Assembly (NCBI RefSeq): GCF_009908265.2
Contig: NZ_JAAATX020000002.1
Span: 62,001 to 126,000, forward strand
Source of the DNA: Paragemmobacter amnigenus
Lineage (GTDB): Bacteria > Pseudomonadota > Alphaproteobacteria > Rhodobacterales > Rhodobacteraceae
DNA: 64,000 nucleotides
Reading direction: 5' to 3'
Below the pieces are notes generated by a model. It saw only the letters and a program-made list of their open reading frames with translations, was not told where the DNA came from and ran no database searches. Position numbers and translations under genes: made by a program. Below, piece after piece: positions 26,320 through 35,071 of this stretch; the first letter of the stretch is position 1, and every line of letters begins with the position of its first letter.

Positions 26320-27918
26320 TCAACCCCGCGCGACGTTCAACAGGTCGCGCAGGCCCTCGATCGTGTCGATCTCGTCCACCGGCTTGTCCCGCCGCCAGCG
26401 CGCCATGCGCGGAAAGCGCAGCGCGATGCCCGACTTGTGGCGGGGGCTTTCCTGTATCCCCTCGAAGGCGATCTCGAAGACCAGTTCCGGCTTTACCCGC
26501 CGCACGGGGCCGAAGCGTTCCAGCGTGTTCTTGCCCACCCAGCGGGTGATTTCCGCGAATTCGGCGTCGGTCAGGCCGGAATAGGCCTTGGTGAAGGGGA
26601 CAAGTTCGTTCCCCTGCCGCACGGCAAAGGTGAAGTCGGTGAACAGGTTGGCCCGCCGCCCGTGCCCTGCCTGCGCATAGATCATCACCGCATCGACCGA
26701 CCAGGGGTCGAGCTTCCATTTCCACCAGTCTCCGCGCTTGCGTCCCACGAAATAGGGCGAGGTCGCGCGCTTCAGCATCAGCCCCTCTGCCTGCGCCGCG
26801 CGCGCCGTGGCGCGGATCGCGGCCAGATCGGCCCAACCGGCAAAGGCGATGTCGGGCGAAAGGCCCAGCGGCAGACCGGCGGGCAGGGCCGCCACCATCG
26901 CCTCCATCCGCGCGCGGCGGGTGGCGTAGGGGAGGGGGCGGATATCCTCGCCCCCGTCCTCCAGCAGGTCATAGGCCAGAAGGCGTGCGGGGGCGTCCAG
27001 CAGCAGCCTTTTGGGCACGGTCTTGCGGCCGATCCTCTTTTGCAATTCGGCAAAGGGCAGCGGGCGGTCCGCGCCCCATGCCACCACCTCGCCGTCGATC
27101 ACGGTGCCCCGGGGCAGGAAATCGGCGAGGGGCGCGAATTCGGGGAAGCGGTCGGTGATCAACTCTTCCCCCCGCGACCAGAGGGCGAAGGCCCCCTCGC
27201 GTTGGATCAGTTGCCCGCGGATGCCGTCCCATTTCCATTCCGCCCGCCAGTCCTGCGGATCGCCGAGTGTTTCGGGGCCGTCCTCCAGCGGTGCTGCCAG
27301 CGCAAAGGGATAGGGGCGCGAGCCGAGGCCTGTCGCCGTGTCCTCGGCCACCAGATCGGCAAATGCGGTGTGCTGCGGCAGCCAGTCCCCCATCAGGCGG
27401 TGGGCCAGCACCGCCTCGTCCACGCCAGTCGCCTGTGCCAGCGCGCGGGTCATCAGGCCCTGGCTGACGCCCATCCGGAAACCGCCGGTGATCAGCTTGT
27501 TAAACAGCAGCCGTTCGGTCTGGCCCAGCCTGTCCCAGACGCGCAGGATCGCCTCGCGCCGCGCTTCGGATGACTGGCCGGTCAGGGCCATCAGCGCACG
27601 GATTGTCTGGTCCAGCGACGGCGGTTCGTCCTCGTGCAATGGGGCGGGCAGGATCAGGGCGATGGTTTCGGCAAGGTCCCCCACCATCGCGTAGCTTTCC
27701 TCGAACAGCCAAAGCGGAAGCCCCGCCGCACCCGCCGCCCATTCGCGCAGCTCGGTCGCGGTAACGCTGCGTTTGGGCCTGCGACCGGAGAGGAGCGCGA
27801 TGGTCCAGACGCGGTCGGGCTCCGGCGCGCTCTGGAAATAGGCGGTCAGGGCCGCCAGCTTGGCGCCCGTCTTGGTGGTCCCGTCCAGCGCGGCGAAGAG
27901 GGCGGCGAAGTCCCTCAT
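26320..27918 (-). CDS. ATP-dependent DNA ligase (repair type)
   Basis: A 532-residue ATP-dependent ligase of the type annotated as cisplatin-damage response ligase. An N-terminal DNA-binding domain (to about residue 200) precedes the nucleotidyltransferase motif I K229 in EWKWDGIRGQ, motif III TVIDGEVVAW, motif IV LLAYDLLE, motif V GLMLKRATSPY and the OB domain ending ESPRHKSGIALRFPR. It overlaps the upstream exonuclease gene by four bases; this pair, often with a helicase and PdeM elsewhere, forms a known ligase-associated DNA damage response set. Confidence 0.92.
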   Translation of the reverse strand: MRDFAALFAALDGTTKTGAKLAALTAYFQSAPEPDRVWTIALLSGRRPKRSVTATELREWAAGAAGLPLWLFEESYAMVGDLAETIALILPAPLHEDEPPSLDQTIRALMALTGQSSEARREAILRVWDRLGQTERLLFNKLITGGFRMGVSQGLMTRALAQATGVDEAVLAHRLMGDWLPQHTAFADLVAEDTATGLGSRPYPFALAAPLEDGPETLGDPQDWRAEWKWDGIRGQLIQREGAFALWSRGEELITDRFPEFAPLADFLPRGTVIDGEVVAWGADRPLPFAELQKRIGRKTVPKRLLLDAPARLLAYDLLEDGGEDIRPLPYATRRARMEAMVAALPAGLPLGLSPDIAFAGWADLAAIRATARAAQAEGLMLKRATSPYFVGRKRGDWWKWKLDPWSVDAVMIYAQAGHGRRANLFTDFTFAVRQGNELVPFTKAYSGLTDAEFAEITRWVGKNTLERFGPVRRVKPELVFEIAFEGIQESPRHKSGIALRFPRMARWRRDKPVDEIDTIEGLRDLLNVARG

Positions 27919-28928
27919 TCCGCGACCTCGGGCAGGGGTTCTTCGGCGTCGTCCCCGAATTCGGTGGCGACGATGCCTGCGTCATAGCCCTGTTCTGCCA
28001 GCCAGCGGCGGAAGGGGGCGGTGTAGCCGTGGGTGACGAAGACCCTTTCGCAGCCCGTGGCGCGGATGGCGGCGTTCAGGCCGTCCCAGTCGGCATGATC
28101 GGATACGGTAAAGCCGGTGCCCAGCGACCGCCGCCGCCTTATGCCGCGCACGGCCATCCAGCCGCTGGCGAACGCCTCGTCCACGGGGCCGAACTTGCGC
28201 GCCCATGCCGACCCCAGCGCCGACGGGGGCGCGATGACCAGCGCGCCGGGATGAGTTTTCGCGTCCACCCCTTGCCCTGCGCGGATCGTGTCGGGCAGGG
28301 CATAGCCTTGGGCGCGCAGGATCGCCGTCGTCTCCTCCACCGCGCCATGGGTCAGGATTGGGCCTATCGGATCGACCCCCGCCATCAGCCGCTGCGCCTT
28401 GCCGAAGCTATAGGCGCCAAGGATCGAGGTCTTGCCCGCCGCTGCATTGGCCGCCCACCAGCGCGAGATGTCGGCCATCACCTGCGCCTGCGGGCGCCAG
28501 CGGAAGACGGGCAGGCCGAAGGTGCATTCGGAAATGAAGGCATGGCAGCGGACGGGGGCGAAGGGTTCGGCCAGACCGTCGGGTTCCACCTTGTAATCGC
28601 CCGAGACGACCCAGACCTCGCCGTCCCGTTCCACTGCGATCTGGGCCGATCCCGGCACGTGACCTGCGGGGTGGAAGCTGACCGTGACCCCGCCAATCCG
28701 GAAGGCTTCGCCATAGCCGATCCCCTGCGCGTCGATCTGGCCAAGGCGGTGGCGGATCACGGGCAGCGCCTGATGCGTGGCCAGATAACGGCGGTGGCCC
28801 CAGCGGGCGTGGTCGGAATGGCCATGCGTGATCAGCGCGCGGTCGACGGGGCGCCATGGGTCGATGAAGAAATCCCCTGCGGGGCAGTAGATGCCGCGAT
28901 CGGTGAAGGTCAGGACAGGATCGGCCAT
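27915..28928 (-). CDS. Ligase-associated metallo-beta-lactamase exonuclease
   Basis: A 337-residue metallo-beta-lactamase/beta-CASP nuclease related to SNM1 and CPSF-73. The HxHxDH metal motif is at H35-H40 (THGHSDH); later ligands are in HPAGHVPGSAQI, VSGDYK and VSDHADWDGLN. In this family it processes DNA ends before sealing by the co-encoded ligase, whose start overlaps its stop. Start codon at 28928; bases beyond it contain an AATATTTGGGCAAA stretch reminiscent of the tail of the dispersed repeat. Confidence 0.88.
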   Translation of the reverse strand: MADPVLTFTDRGIYCPAGDFFIDPWRPVDRALITHGHSDHARWGHRRYLATHQALPVIRHRLGQIDAQGIGYGEAFRIGGVTVSFHPAGHVPGSAQIAVERDGEVWVVSGDYKVEPDGLAEPFAPVRCHAFISECTFGLPVFRWRPQAQVMADISRWWAANAAAGKTSILGAYSFGKAQRLMAGVDPIGPILTHGAVEETTAILRAQGYALPDTIRAGQGVDAKTHPGALVIAPPSALGSAWARKFGPVDEAFASGWMAVRGIRRRRSLGTGFTVSDHADWDGLNAAIRATGCERVFVTHGYTAPFRRWLAEQGYDAGIVATEFGDDAEEPLPEVAE

Positions 28929-29092
28929 GCGCGAAACCTAGGGCTGTGGCAGGGCGGGGCCAGCCGGCGCGTTTGCCCAAATATTGTGCGGTTGCACATG
29001 TCGCACCCGTTTCCTTTTCGCCAAACGCTTCCCCGCCGCGGGTTGCGCTGATTAACTCGGACCAAGACCATAAGGTTCGGGGGGCGGTGAGG

Positions 29093-30505
29093 GTGACGCA
29101 ATACTTCAACGAGATGTATCAGGGCGGCAAGGTGCGGGCGCCCTATGCGCGGCTGGAAGACTGGATGAAGGCGATGCCCGCCGCCTTGCGGACGCTGAAA
29201 CAGGCCGAGGCCGAGGATCTGTTCCGCCGCATCGGCATCACTTTCGCCGTCTATGGCGAGGGCGGCGATCCCGACCGGCTGATCCCCTTCGACATGTTCC
29301 CCCGCGTCTTCACGGGGGCGGAATGGGCAAGGCTGGAAAAGGGGATCAAGCAACGTGCGCGGGCGTTGAACGCCTTTCTGGTGGATGTCTACCAGCGGGG
29401 CGAGATCGTGCGCGCAGGGCGCGTGCCGTCGCGGCTGGTCTATCAGAACGAGGCCTATGAGAAGGCCGTGGCGGGCATAAGGCCGCCCAAGGGCGTCTAT
29501 TCCCATATCGTGGGCATCGACATCGTGCGCACCGGCCCGGACGAGTTCTTCGTGCTGGAAGACAACTGCCGCACGCCGTCGGGCGTGTCCTACATGCTGG
29601 AAAACCGCGAGATCATGATGCGGATGTTCCCCGACCTGTTCCGCGAGAACCGGATCGAACCCGTGGAAAAATATCCCGAAATCCTGCGCCGCACCCTTGC
29701 CTCGGTCGCGCCCGAGAAGTGCAGCGGCGAGCCGACTGTAGTCCTGCTGACCCCCGGCCATTTCAACAGCGCCTATTACGAGCACAGCTTCCTTGCCGAC
29801 CTGATGGGGATTGAACTTGTCGAGGGGCAGGACCTGTTCGTCGAAGGCGAATTCGTCTGGATGCGCACGACCGAAGGCCCGAAGAAGGTGGATGTGATCT
29901 ACCGCCGGATCGACGACGCCTTCATCGACCCACTGTGTTTCCGCCCCGACTCCATGCTGGGCGTGCCAGGGCTGATGGATGTCTACCGGTCGGGCGGGGT
30001 GACGATCTGTTCAGCCCCCGGCGCAGGGGTGGCGGATGACAAGGCGGTCTATACCTTCGTCCCCGAGATGATCCGCTTTTACCTTGGGGAAGAGCCGATC
30101 TTGCAGAACGTGCCGACATGGCAATGCGGCAAGTCCGATGACTTGCGTTATGTCCTTGATAACCTTTCTGAACTGGTCGTTAAGGAAGTCCACGGATCGG
30201 GCGGATACGGCATGCTGGTCGGGCCGAAATCGACGAAGGATCAGGTCGAGGCGTTCCGCGCCAAGATCATGGCCGATCCTGGCAATTACATCGCCCAGCC
30301 GACGCTGGCGCTGTCCACCACGCCCACCTTCGTTGCCGAAGGCGTGGCCCCGCGCCATGTGGACCTGCGGCCCTATTGCCTTGTGGGCGAACGGATCGAA
30401 CTGGTGCCCGGCGCGCTGACGCGGGTGGCGCTGAAGGAAGGGTCACTGGTCGTCAACTCCTCCCAAGGGGGCGGGGTTAAGGATACCTGGGTGCTGGCGG
30501 AGTGA
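29093..30505 (+). CDS. Circularly permuted ATP-grasp protein (COG2308)
   Basis: A 470-residue circularly permuted ATP-grasp enzyme, expected to ligate a carboxylate to an amine using ATP. The family start TQYFNEMYQGG and blocks GIDIVRTGPDEFFVLEDN, RTPSGVSYMLENR, VIYRRIDDAFIDPL and ELVVKEVHGSGGYGMLVGP are present. The start is GTG at 29093, behind a G-run; no ATG gives the family N-terminus. It begins a four-gene set with alpha-E, transglutaminase-like and Anbu genes. Known comparative work predicts these sets make or remove a peptide modification; the product is not established. Confidence 0.9.
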   Translation: MTQYFNEMYQGGKVRAPYARLEDWMKAMPAALRTLKQAEAEDLFRRIGITFAVYGEGGDPDRLIPFDMFPRVFTGAEWARLEKGIKQRARALNAFLVDVYQRGEIVRAGRVPSRLVYQNEAYEKAVAGIRPPKGVYSHIVGIDIVRTGPDEFFVLEDNCRTPSGVSYMLENREIMMRMFPDLFRENRIEPVEKYPEILRRTLASVAPEKCSGEPTVVLLTPGHFNSAYYEHSFLADLMGIELVEGQDLFVEGEFVWMRTTEGPKKVDVIYRRIDDAFIDPLCFRPDSMLGVPGLMDVYRSGGVTICSAPGAGVADDKAVYTFVPEMIRFYLGEEPILQNVPTWQCGKSDDLRYVLDNLSELVVKEVHGSGGYGMLVGPKSTKDQVEAFRAKIMADPGNYIAQPTLALSTTPTFVAEGVAPRHVDLRPYCLVGERIELVPGALTRVALKEGSLVVNSSQGGGVKDTWVLAE

Positions 30506-30512
30506 TCGAGAC

Positions 30513-31463
30513 ATGCTGAGCCGGACCGCAGACAATCTGTTCTGGATCGCCCGATACATGGAGCGCGCCGAAACCGCCGCGCGACTGCTGGAGGTGGGAT
30601 CGCGCATCGCGCTGCTGCCATCCGCCGCGGGATATCGCAACGAGTGGGATTCGCTGTTGCAGGCGTCGGGCAATGCCGATGCCTTTGCGAAGAAATATGG
30701 CGACCCCGTGCAGCGGAACATCGAAAGCTTCCTGTTCTTCGACCGTGACAACCCGTCATCGGTGGCCTGTTGCATCACATCTGCCCGCGAGAACGGGCGC
30801 ATCGTCCGCACCGCGCTGACCGCGCAGGTCTGGGACGCGCTGAACACCGCGTTCCAGGAGTTGCGGCAATTGGAGCGCACCCCCCGCAGCGAATTGGAGC
30901 TGTCGCGCCTGACCGAATGGACGATGCGACATGCCGCGATGGTGCGGGGGGCCATCGACGCGACCCTTCTGCGCAATGATGGGTGGGATTTCCTAAACCT
31001 TGGTTACAACCTCGAACGCGCGGACAACACGGCGCGTCTGATGGATGTGAAGTATTATGTCCTGCTGCCGCGGGTGGAATTCGTCGGCTCCGGTCTGGAC
31101 AATTACCAGTGGACGACGCTTCTGCGGGCGATGTCGGCGCACCGGGCGTTCCACTGGGCCTATGGCGGCGAGGTGACGGCGGCCAAGATCGCGCATTTCC
31201 TGATCCTGAACCCGCAATGCCCCCGCTCGCTCATCACCTGCGCCGAGGGGATTTCGGGCCATCTGGACAGGCTTTCAAAGGCTTATGGCGCCACGACCGA
31301 CGCGCAGGCGCGGGCGCGGGCGATGGTCGATGCGCTGCGGGTGACGCGGACGGACGATATCTTCGACGAGGGGCTGCATGACTTCCTGTCGCGCTTCATC
31401 CGCGAGGCGGCGGCGCTGGGGTCGCTGATCCATGACACCTATCTGAGCGGGGATATGCGCTGA
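30513..31463 (+). CDS. Alpha-E domain protein (COG2307)
   Basis: A 316-residue all-helical protein of the alpha-E family. MLSRTADNLFWIARYMERAETAARLLEV is the family signature start, with FFDRDNPSSVACCITSARENGRIVR and FLILNPQCPRSL further on. No catalytic residue is known; the family occurs almost only beside the permuted ATP-grasp gene and is thought to be its partner. It lies seven bases after that gene, and its stop overlaps the next start (TGATG). Confidence 0.9.
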   Translation: MLSRTADNLFWIARYMERAETAARLLEVGSRIALLPSAAGYRNEWDSLLQASGNADAFAKKYGDPVQRNIESFLFFDRDNPSSVACCITSARENGRIVRTALTAQVWDALNTAFQELRQLERTPRSELELSRLTEWTMRHAAMVRGAIDATLLRNDGWDFLNLGYNLERADNTARLMDVKYYVLLPRVEFVGSGLDNYQWTTLLRAMSAHRAFHWAYGGEVTAAKIAHFLILNPQCPRSLITCAEGISGHLDRLSKAYGATTDAQARARAMVDALRVTRTDDIFDEGLHDFLSRFIREAAALGSLIHDTYLSGDMR

Positions 31464-32272
31464 TGCTGCTGACGGTCGATCATGTGACGCGCTACAGCTA
31501 TGACCGCCCCGTGCGGGCGGTGATGCAGAGCCACCGGCTGACCCCGTCGGTCTTTGACGGGCAGAAGGTGCGCGACTGGACCGTGACGGTGACGGATGGC
31601 ATCCCGGGCGGGGCCTTCCGCGACGGGGCAGGGGACCGCGTGCAGGGCTGGACGGTGAAGGGGCCGGTGTCGGGAATCGAGGTTCGCGTCACGGGCACGG
31701 TGGAAACCCTTGATCTGGCAGGGGTTCTGCGCGGCCACCGCGAGGTCGTCCCGCCCGAGGTCTATCTGGTGGAGACTGCCCCCACGGCCGCTGACGCGGC
31801 GCTGCGCGCCGTGGCTGCCGCCGCGATGGGCACGGACGGGCCACTGGCCGTGGCGCACCGGCTGGCAGCGGCGGTGGCCGATGCCATCGCCTATCGCCCC
31901 GGCGCGACCCATGCCCATACGACCGCGGCCGAGGCGCTGGCGCTGGGCGAGGGGGTCTGTCAGGACCATGCCCATGCCCTCATCGCCGCGGCGCGCGTGG
32001 CGGGGCTGCCGGCGCGCTATGTGTCGGGCTATCTGTTCGCCGATTCCGACGGCGTCGCGCATGAGGCCGCCCATGCCTGGGCCGAAATTTTCGTGGCTGG
32101 CCTTGGCTGGGTCGGGTTCGATCCGGCGAACCGCTGCTGTCCAGATGACCGCTATATCCGGTTGGGGTCGGGGCTGGACGCACAGGATGCGGCCCCGATC
32201 CGCGGGATCGCGCGGGGGACGGGGGCGGAATCGCTGGATGTGACGGTTGCGGTTCTGGCCTTGCAGCAATAG
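31463..32272 (+). CDS. Transglutaminase-like cysteine protease
   Basis: A 269-residue protein with a bacterial transglutaminase N-terminal domain (LLTVDHVTRYSYDRPVRAV) and a transglutaminase-like core with triad C166 (GEGVCQDHAHAL), H204 (AAHAWAEI) and D220 (GFDPAN). In these operons it is thought to act as a peptidase or to transfer amide bonds formed by the ATP-grasp protein. The ATG overlaps the preceding stop; the Anbu gene follows 26 bases later. Confidence 0.9.
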   Translation: MLLTVDHVTRYSYDRPVRAVMQSHRLTPSVFDGQKVRDWTVTVTDGIPGGAFRDGAGDRVQGWTVKGPVSGIEVRVTGTVETLDLAGVLRGHREVVPPEVYLVETAPTAADAALRAVAAAAMGTDGPLAVAHRLAAAVADAIAYRPGATHAHTTAAEALALGEGVCQDHAHALIAAARVAGLPARYVSGYLFADSDGVAHEAAHAWAEIFVAGLGWVGFDPANRCCPDDRYIRLGSGLDAQDAAPIRGIARGTGAESLDVTVAVLALQQ

Positions 32273-32298
32273 GGTCGGGCATCCTTGGGGACTGGACG

Positions 32299-33021
32299 AT
32301 GACCTATTGCGTGGGACTTCTGCTGAATGACGGCATGGTTTTGCTGTCGGACACCCGCACCAATGCGGGGTTGGACAACATCTCGACCTACCGCAAGATG
32401 TTCCACTTCGAGGACCCGGGTGAGCGTGTCATTACGATAATGACCGCCGGAAGTCTGTCAGTCACGCAGACCACCATCGCGCGGTTGCGCGAGGCGATCG
32501 AGGCACCCGAGGCGACGGGCGAGACGTCGATCATGCTGGCGCCCACCATGCTGAAAGTCGCTGATATCGTTGGGAATATGCTGGCCGAAGTGCGTGGCGA
32601 GATCGACGAGAAGCTGTCGGCGATGCAGGGGGCGAGTGCGTCGATGATCGTGGCGGGGCAGAGGAAGGGGGGGGCGATGCGGCTTTTCCTGATCTATCCC
32701 GAGGGGAACTTTATCGAAGCGACAGAGGACACACCCTTCCTGCAGATCGGCGAGCATAAATATGGCAAGCCCATCCTCGACCGCGTGGTGAAGCCGTCGA
32801 CCAGCCTGTCGGACGCGCAGAAGGCGGTGCTTCTGTCGATGGATTCCACTTTGAGATCAAACCTTTCCGTGGGAATGCCGCTGGATCTTTGCGTGATCGA
32901 GAAGGATGCCTGCAAGGTGTCCTCCACGCGCCGGATCGAGGCGGGGGACGAGCAGTTCCGCGCCATGTCCGAGGCGTGGAGCAAGGCGCTGCGCGACGGA
33001 TTCCGGCAGATCAACCTGTAA
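32299..33021 (+). CDS. Anbu proteasome-like peptidase
   Basis: A 240-residue proteasome-fold protein of the Anbu (ancestral beta subunit) group. The nucleophile would be Thr2, exposed after Met removal (MTYCVGLLLNDGMVLLSDTRTNAGLDN, with the family DTRTNAG block). Anbu forms large rings distinct from the 20S proteasome; natural substrates are unknown. It ends the ATP-grasp/alpha-E/transglutaminase set, suggesting the modified product is a substrate or that the modification targets proteins to it. A 12-base tandem repeat starts four bases after the stop, followed by a strong AT-rich terminator. Confidence 0.88.
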   Translation: MTYCVGLLLNDGMVLLSDTRTNAGLDNISTYRKMFHFEDPGERVITIMTAGSLSVTQTTIARLREAIEAPEATGETSIMLAPTMLKVADIVGNMLAEVRGEIDEKLSAMQGASASMIVAGQRKGGAMRLFLIYPEGNFIEATEDTPFLQIGEHKYGKPILDRVVKPSTSLSDAQKAVLLSMDSTLRSNLSVGMPLDLCVIEKDACKVSSTRRIEAGDEQFRAMSEAWSKALRDGFRQINL

Positions 33022-33024
33022 GCG

Positions 33025-33072
33025 GGTCGTACCGGCGGCTGTGCAGACGGTTGTACCGCAACCTGTCAGCAC
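33025..33072 (+). repeat. 12-base tandem repeat, locus B
   Basis: Four units: GGTCGTACCGGC, GGCTGTGCAGAC, GGTTGTACCGCA, ACCTGTCAGCAC, followed by GCAGCGCACGGT. These match the reverse complement of locus A (17241-17288) in unit length, in the TGTGCAGAC core and in the following GCAGCGCACG. Confidence 0.75.
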
Positions 33073-33124
33073 GCAGCGCACGGTAAGGGCGTCCGCGCGC
33101 AACGGGCGCTGCTGCGGCGGGGGG

Positions 33125-33168
33125 GCAAAAATATTTGAAGATTTTTGCAAATTTCTTCGAAGAAATTT
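33125..33168. terminator. AT-rich bidirectional double hairpin
   Basis: GCAAAAAT-ATTTGAAG-ATTTTTGC (33125-33148) is followed directly by the perfect 20-base palindrome AAATTTCTTCGAAGAAATTT (33149-33168). A/T-runs occur on both strands, so it can end both the Anbu gene and the convergent hydrolase gene. Very AT-rich against its surroundings. Confidence 0.8.
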
Positions 33169-33174
33169 GGCGCG

Positions 33175-34110
33175 TCAGCCGTTCGCGTCGAAGAGTGCGG
33201 CAGCCTCGTCATAGAACCGGGCGCGGTGGGCGGGGGTTTCCATCGGCACCTCGTGTTCGGCGCCGGAATAGAGGTCGAGGCGACCGTTGGACCAGCCCGA
33301 CATCCGCAGATGGATCGGGGCGACATCCACCACCTTTTCGGCGGTGCCGAGCGCGGTGATGGCGGGGGTCGCCGGGGCGGGGCGGGCGGCGAGGGCCGCG
33401 CATTCGCGCAGGGCGGCGTGGAGCCAGCCCATCGACGGGCCGCCGAGCGCAAGGTCGGGTTGGGCGGCCACCTGCCGGCGCATGTAGTCCCACATGTCGG
33501 GATCGGTGGTCAGCACATTGCCCTGAAAGGGCGCATCCAGAACATAGGTCGTTCCGCCCGTGCCCGGTGCGTAGCGATGGGCCTGTCCGAAGGGGCCGGC
33601 AAGGTGGCCCAGAACATGGGCCAGCGGGCGCATCCATGCGGCCATGCTGATCCCCCACATGGGCGCGGAAAAGACCGCCGAGCGGACGGGAAGCCCCCGC
33701 ATCAGCGCGCGCAGGCCGATGCAGCCGCCCATCGAATGGCAGAGCAGGTGGAAGGGTTCGGGCAAGCCTTGGGCGCGGGCAAGGTCCACCAGCGCGTCGA
33801 CATCGCGCTGGAATTCGGCAAAGTCGCCCACATGGCCCACCAGACGGTCGGCATAGGCGCGGTCGGCCAGACCCTGGCCGCGCCAGTCGATCACCACGGT
33901 GGCATAGCCGCGCGCGCGCAGGTCTTCGGCGGCGCGGCCATATTTCTCGATATATTCCGTCCGGCCGGGGAAGAGCAGGACGGTCCCCCTTTCGCCATCG
34001 GGCCAGATCCCCGCGCGCAGGCGCACGCCGTCGGCGGCGGTGAACCACAGCGCGCGGCCACCCTGCGGGCCTTCGGCCAGATCGGCGAAAAGGGGGGCGT
34101 CGGCGATCAC
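33175..34110 (-). CDS. Alpha/beta hydrolase (lysophospholipase-like)
   Basis: A 311-residue serine hydrolase of the lysophospholipase/monoglyceride lipase group (serine aminopeptidase S33 domain). The nucleophile elbow is CHSMGG with S126; VVIDWRGQGLADR and SGAEHEVPMET (catalytic His region) complete the picture. Substrate unknown, probably a lyso- or monoacyl lipid. Its start overlaps the stop of the SCP2-domain gene by four bases, giving a lipid-related pair: a lipid carrier and a lipase. Confidence 0.85.
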   Translation of the reverse strand: MIADAPLFADLAEGPQGGRALWFTAADGVRLRAGIWPDGERGTVLLFPGRTEYIEKYGRAAEDLRARGYATVVIDWRGQGLADRAYADRLVGHVGDFAEFQRDVDALVDLARAQGLPEPFHLLCHSMGGCIGLRALMRGLPVRSAVFSAPMWGISMAAWMRPLAHVLGHLAGPFGQAHRYAPGTGGTTYVLDAPFQGNVLTTDPDMWDYMRRQVAAQPDLALGGPSMGWLHAALRECAALAARPAPATPAITALGTAEKVVDVAPIHLRMSGWSNGRLDLYSGAEHEVPMETPAHRARFYDEAAALFDANG

Positions 34111-34394
34111 GACAGGGCCGAGCCCAGCTTCATCGCCATGCCCATCGAGCCGTCCACGGACAGCTTGCCGGTCATGAAGGCGGTGGTGGGGTTCATGTCG
34201 CCTTCGAGGATGGCGCGGAACACCTCGGTCGAGGCGGTGAGGGTGACGTCGGCCTCCTCATCCCCGGCGCGCACGCCGGTTGCGTCCATCATGATGGCCC
34301 CTTCGCCCGGGATGACGAATTTCGCCACGCCGTCGAAGCCGCCTTTCAGCTTGGCCGAGAGGGCGGCGACGGCCGCGTCGATCACTTCGGTCAT
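34107..34394 (-). CDS. SCP2 sterol-binding domain protein
   Basis: A 95-residue single-domain SCP-2-like protein: KLKGGFDGVAKFVIPGEGAIMMD, then EADVTLTASTEVFRAILEGDMNPTTAFMTGKLSVDGSMGMAMKL, the standard pattern with the M/TGKL and DGS blocks. Such proteins bind fatty acids or other apolar ligands in the cytosol. It is co-transcribed with the lysophospholipase-like gene. Confidence 0.9.
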   Translation of the reverse strand: MTEVIDAAVAALSAKLKGGFDGVAKFVIPGEGAIMMDATGVRAGDEEADVTLTASTEVFRAILEGDMNPTTAFMTGKLSVDGSMGMAMKLGSALS

Positions 34395-34497
34395 GTCTTG
34401 TCCTTTCCTTGGGCCGCCCGTCCTGCGCCTTGGCCAATCGCCTGCTTTTGATGCGGCGCCACTGGCGTTTCCGTGCGGTTGCGTTACCTTTCACGTT

Positions 34498-35058
34498 ATG
34501 AAAGCGCATCGCCCGTTACACAACATTGTCGTTGCGGCACTTCTCGTGCTGCTGACCCAGTTTGCAGGGACGGGCGCGGGGGCGGCCGATCTGGAGACGC
34601 TGTTCGCCGAGCTGAAGGAGTCCGACGCGCAGGAGGCCTCGCGGCTGGAACGGGAAATCTGGAACGAGTGGTCGAAGTCCGGCTCTCCGGCGATGGACCT
34701 TTTGCTGAAGCGGGGGCGCGATGCGATGGCGGCGGGCGATCCGCAGGCGGCGATCGAGCATTTCACCGCGCTGACCGACCATGCGCCGGATTTCGCGGAA
34801 GGATGGAATGCGCGGGCGACGGCCTATTTCACGGTGGGCGAGCTTGGCCCCTCGGTCAACGACATCGCGCGGGTGCTGACGCTGAACCCGCGGCATTTCG
34901 GGGCGCTGTCGGGGCTGGGCATGATCTTCGAGGAACTGGACCAGCCGGAAAAGGCGTTGGAGGCCTACAAGGCGGCGCTGGCTATACATCCCCATTTGCA
35001 GGGGGTAATCGAGTCGGTGGAGCGGCTGGAGAAGCAGACCGCCGGACAGGACCTGTAA
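34498..35058 (+). CDS. Exported tetratricopeptide-repeat protein
   Basis: A 186-residue protein with an N-terminal signal peptide (NIVVAALLVLLTQFAGTGAGA) and about three TPR units in the second half (for example DPQAAIEHFTALTDHAPDFAEGW and QPEKALEAYKAALAIHPHL). Likely a periplasmic protein-protein adaptor; partner unknown. No Shine-Dalgarno sequence precedes the ATG at 34498; an open frame extends far upstream but antisense to the hydrolase and SCP2 genes. The SUV3-like helicase gene follows 13 bases later. Confidence 0.8.
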   Translation: MKAHRPLHNIVVAALLVLLTQFAGTGAGAADLETLFAELKESDAQEASRLEREIWNEWSKSGSPAMDLLLKRGRDAMAAGDPQAAIEHFTALTDHAPDFAEGWNARATAYFTVGELGPSVNDIARVLTLNPRHFGALSGLGMIFEELDQPEKALEAYKAALAIHPHLQGVIESVERLEKQTAGQDL

Positions 35059-35071
35059 GGGCAGCAAGAAC

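Noticed and set aside
26165-26836. Extension of the oligoendopeptidase by about 220 N-terminal codons
   Set aside because: The extension crosses the dispersed repeat and enters the ligase gene; the family start with a ribosome site is at 26164.
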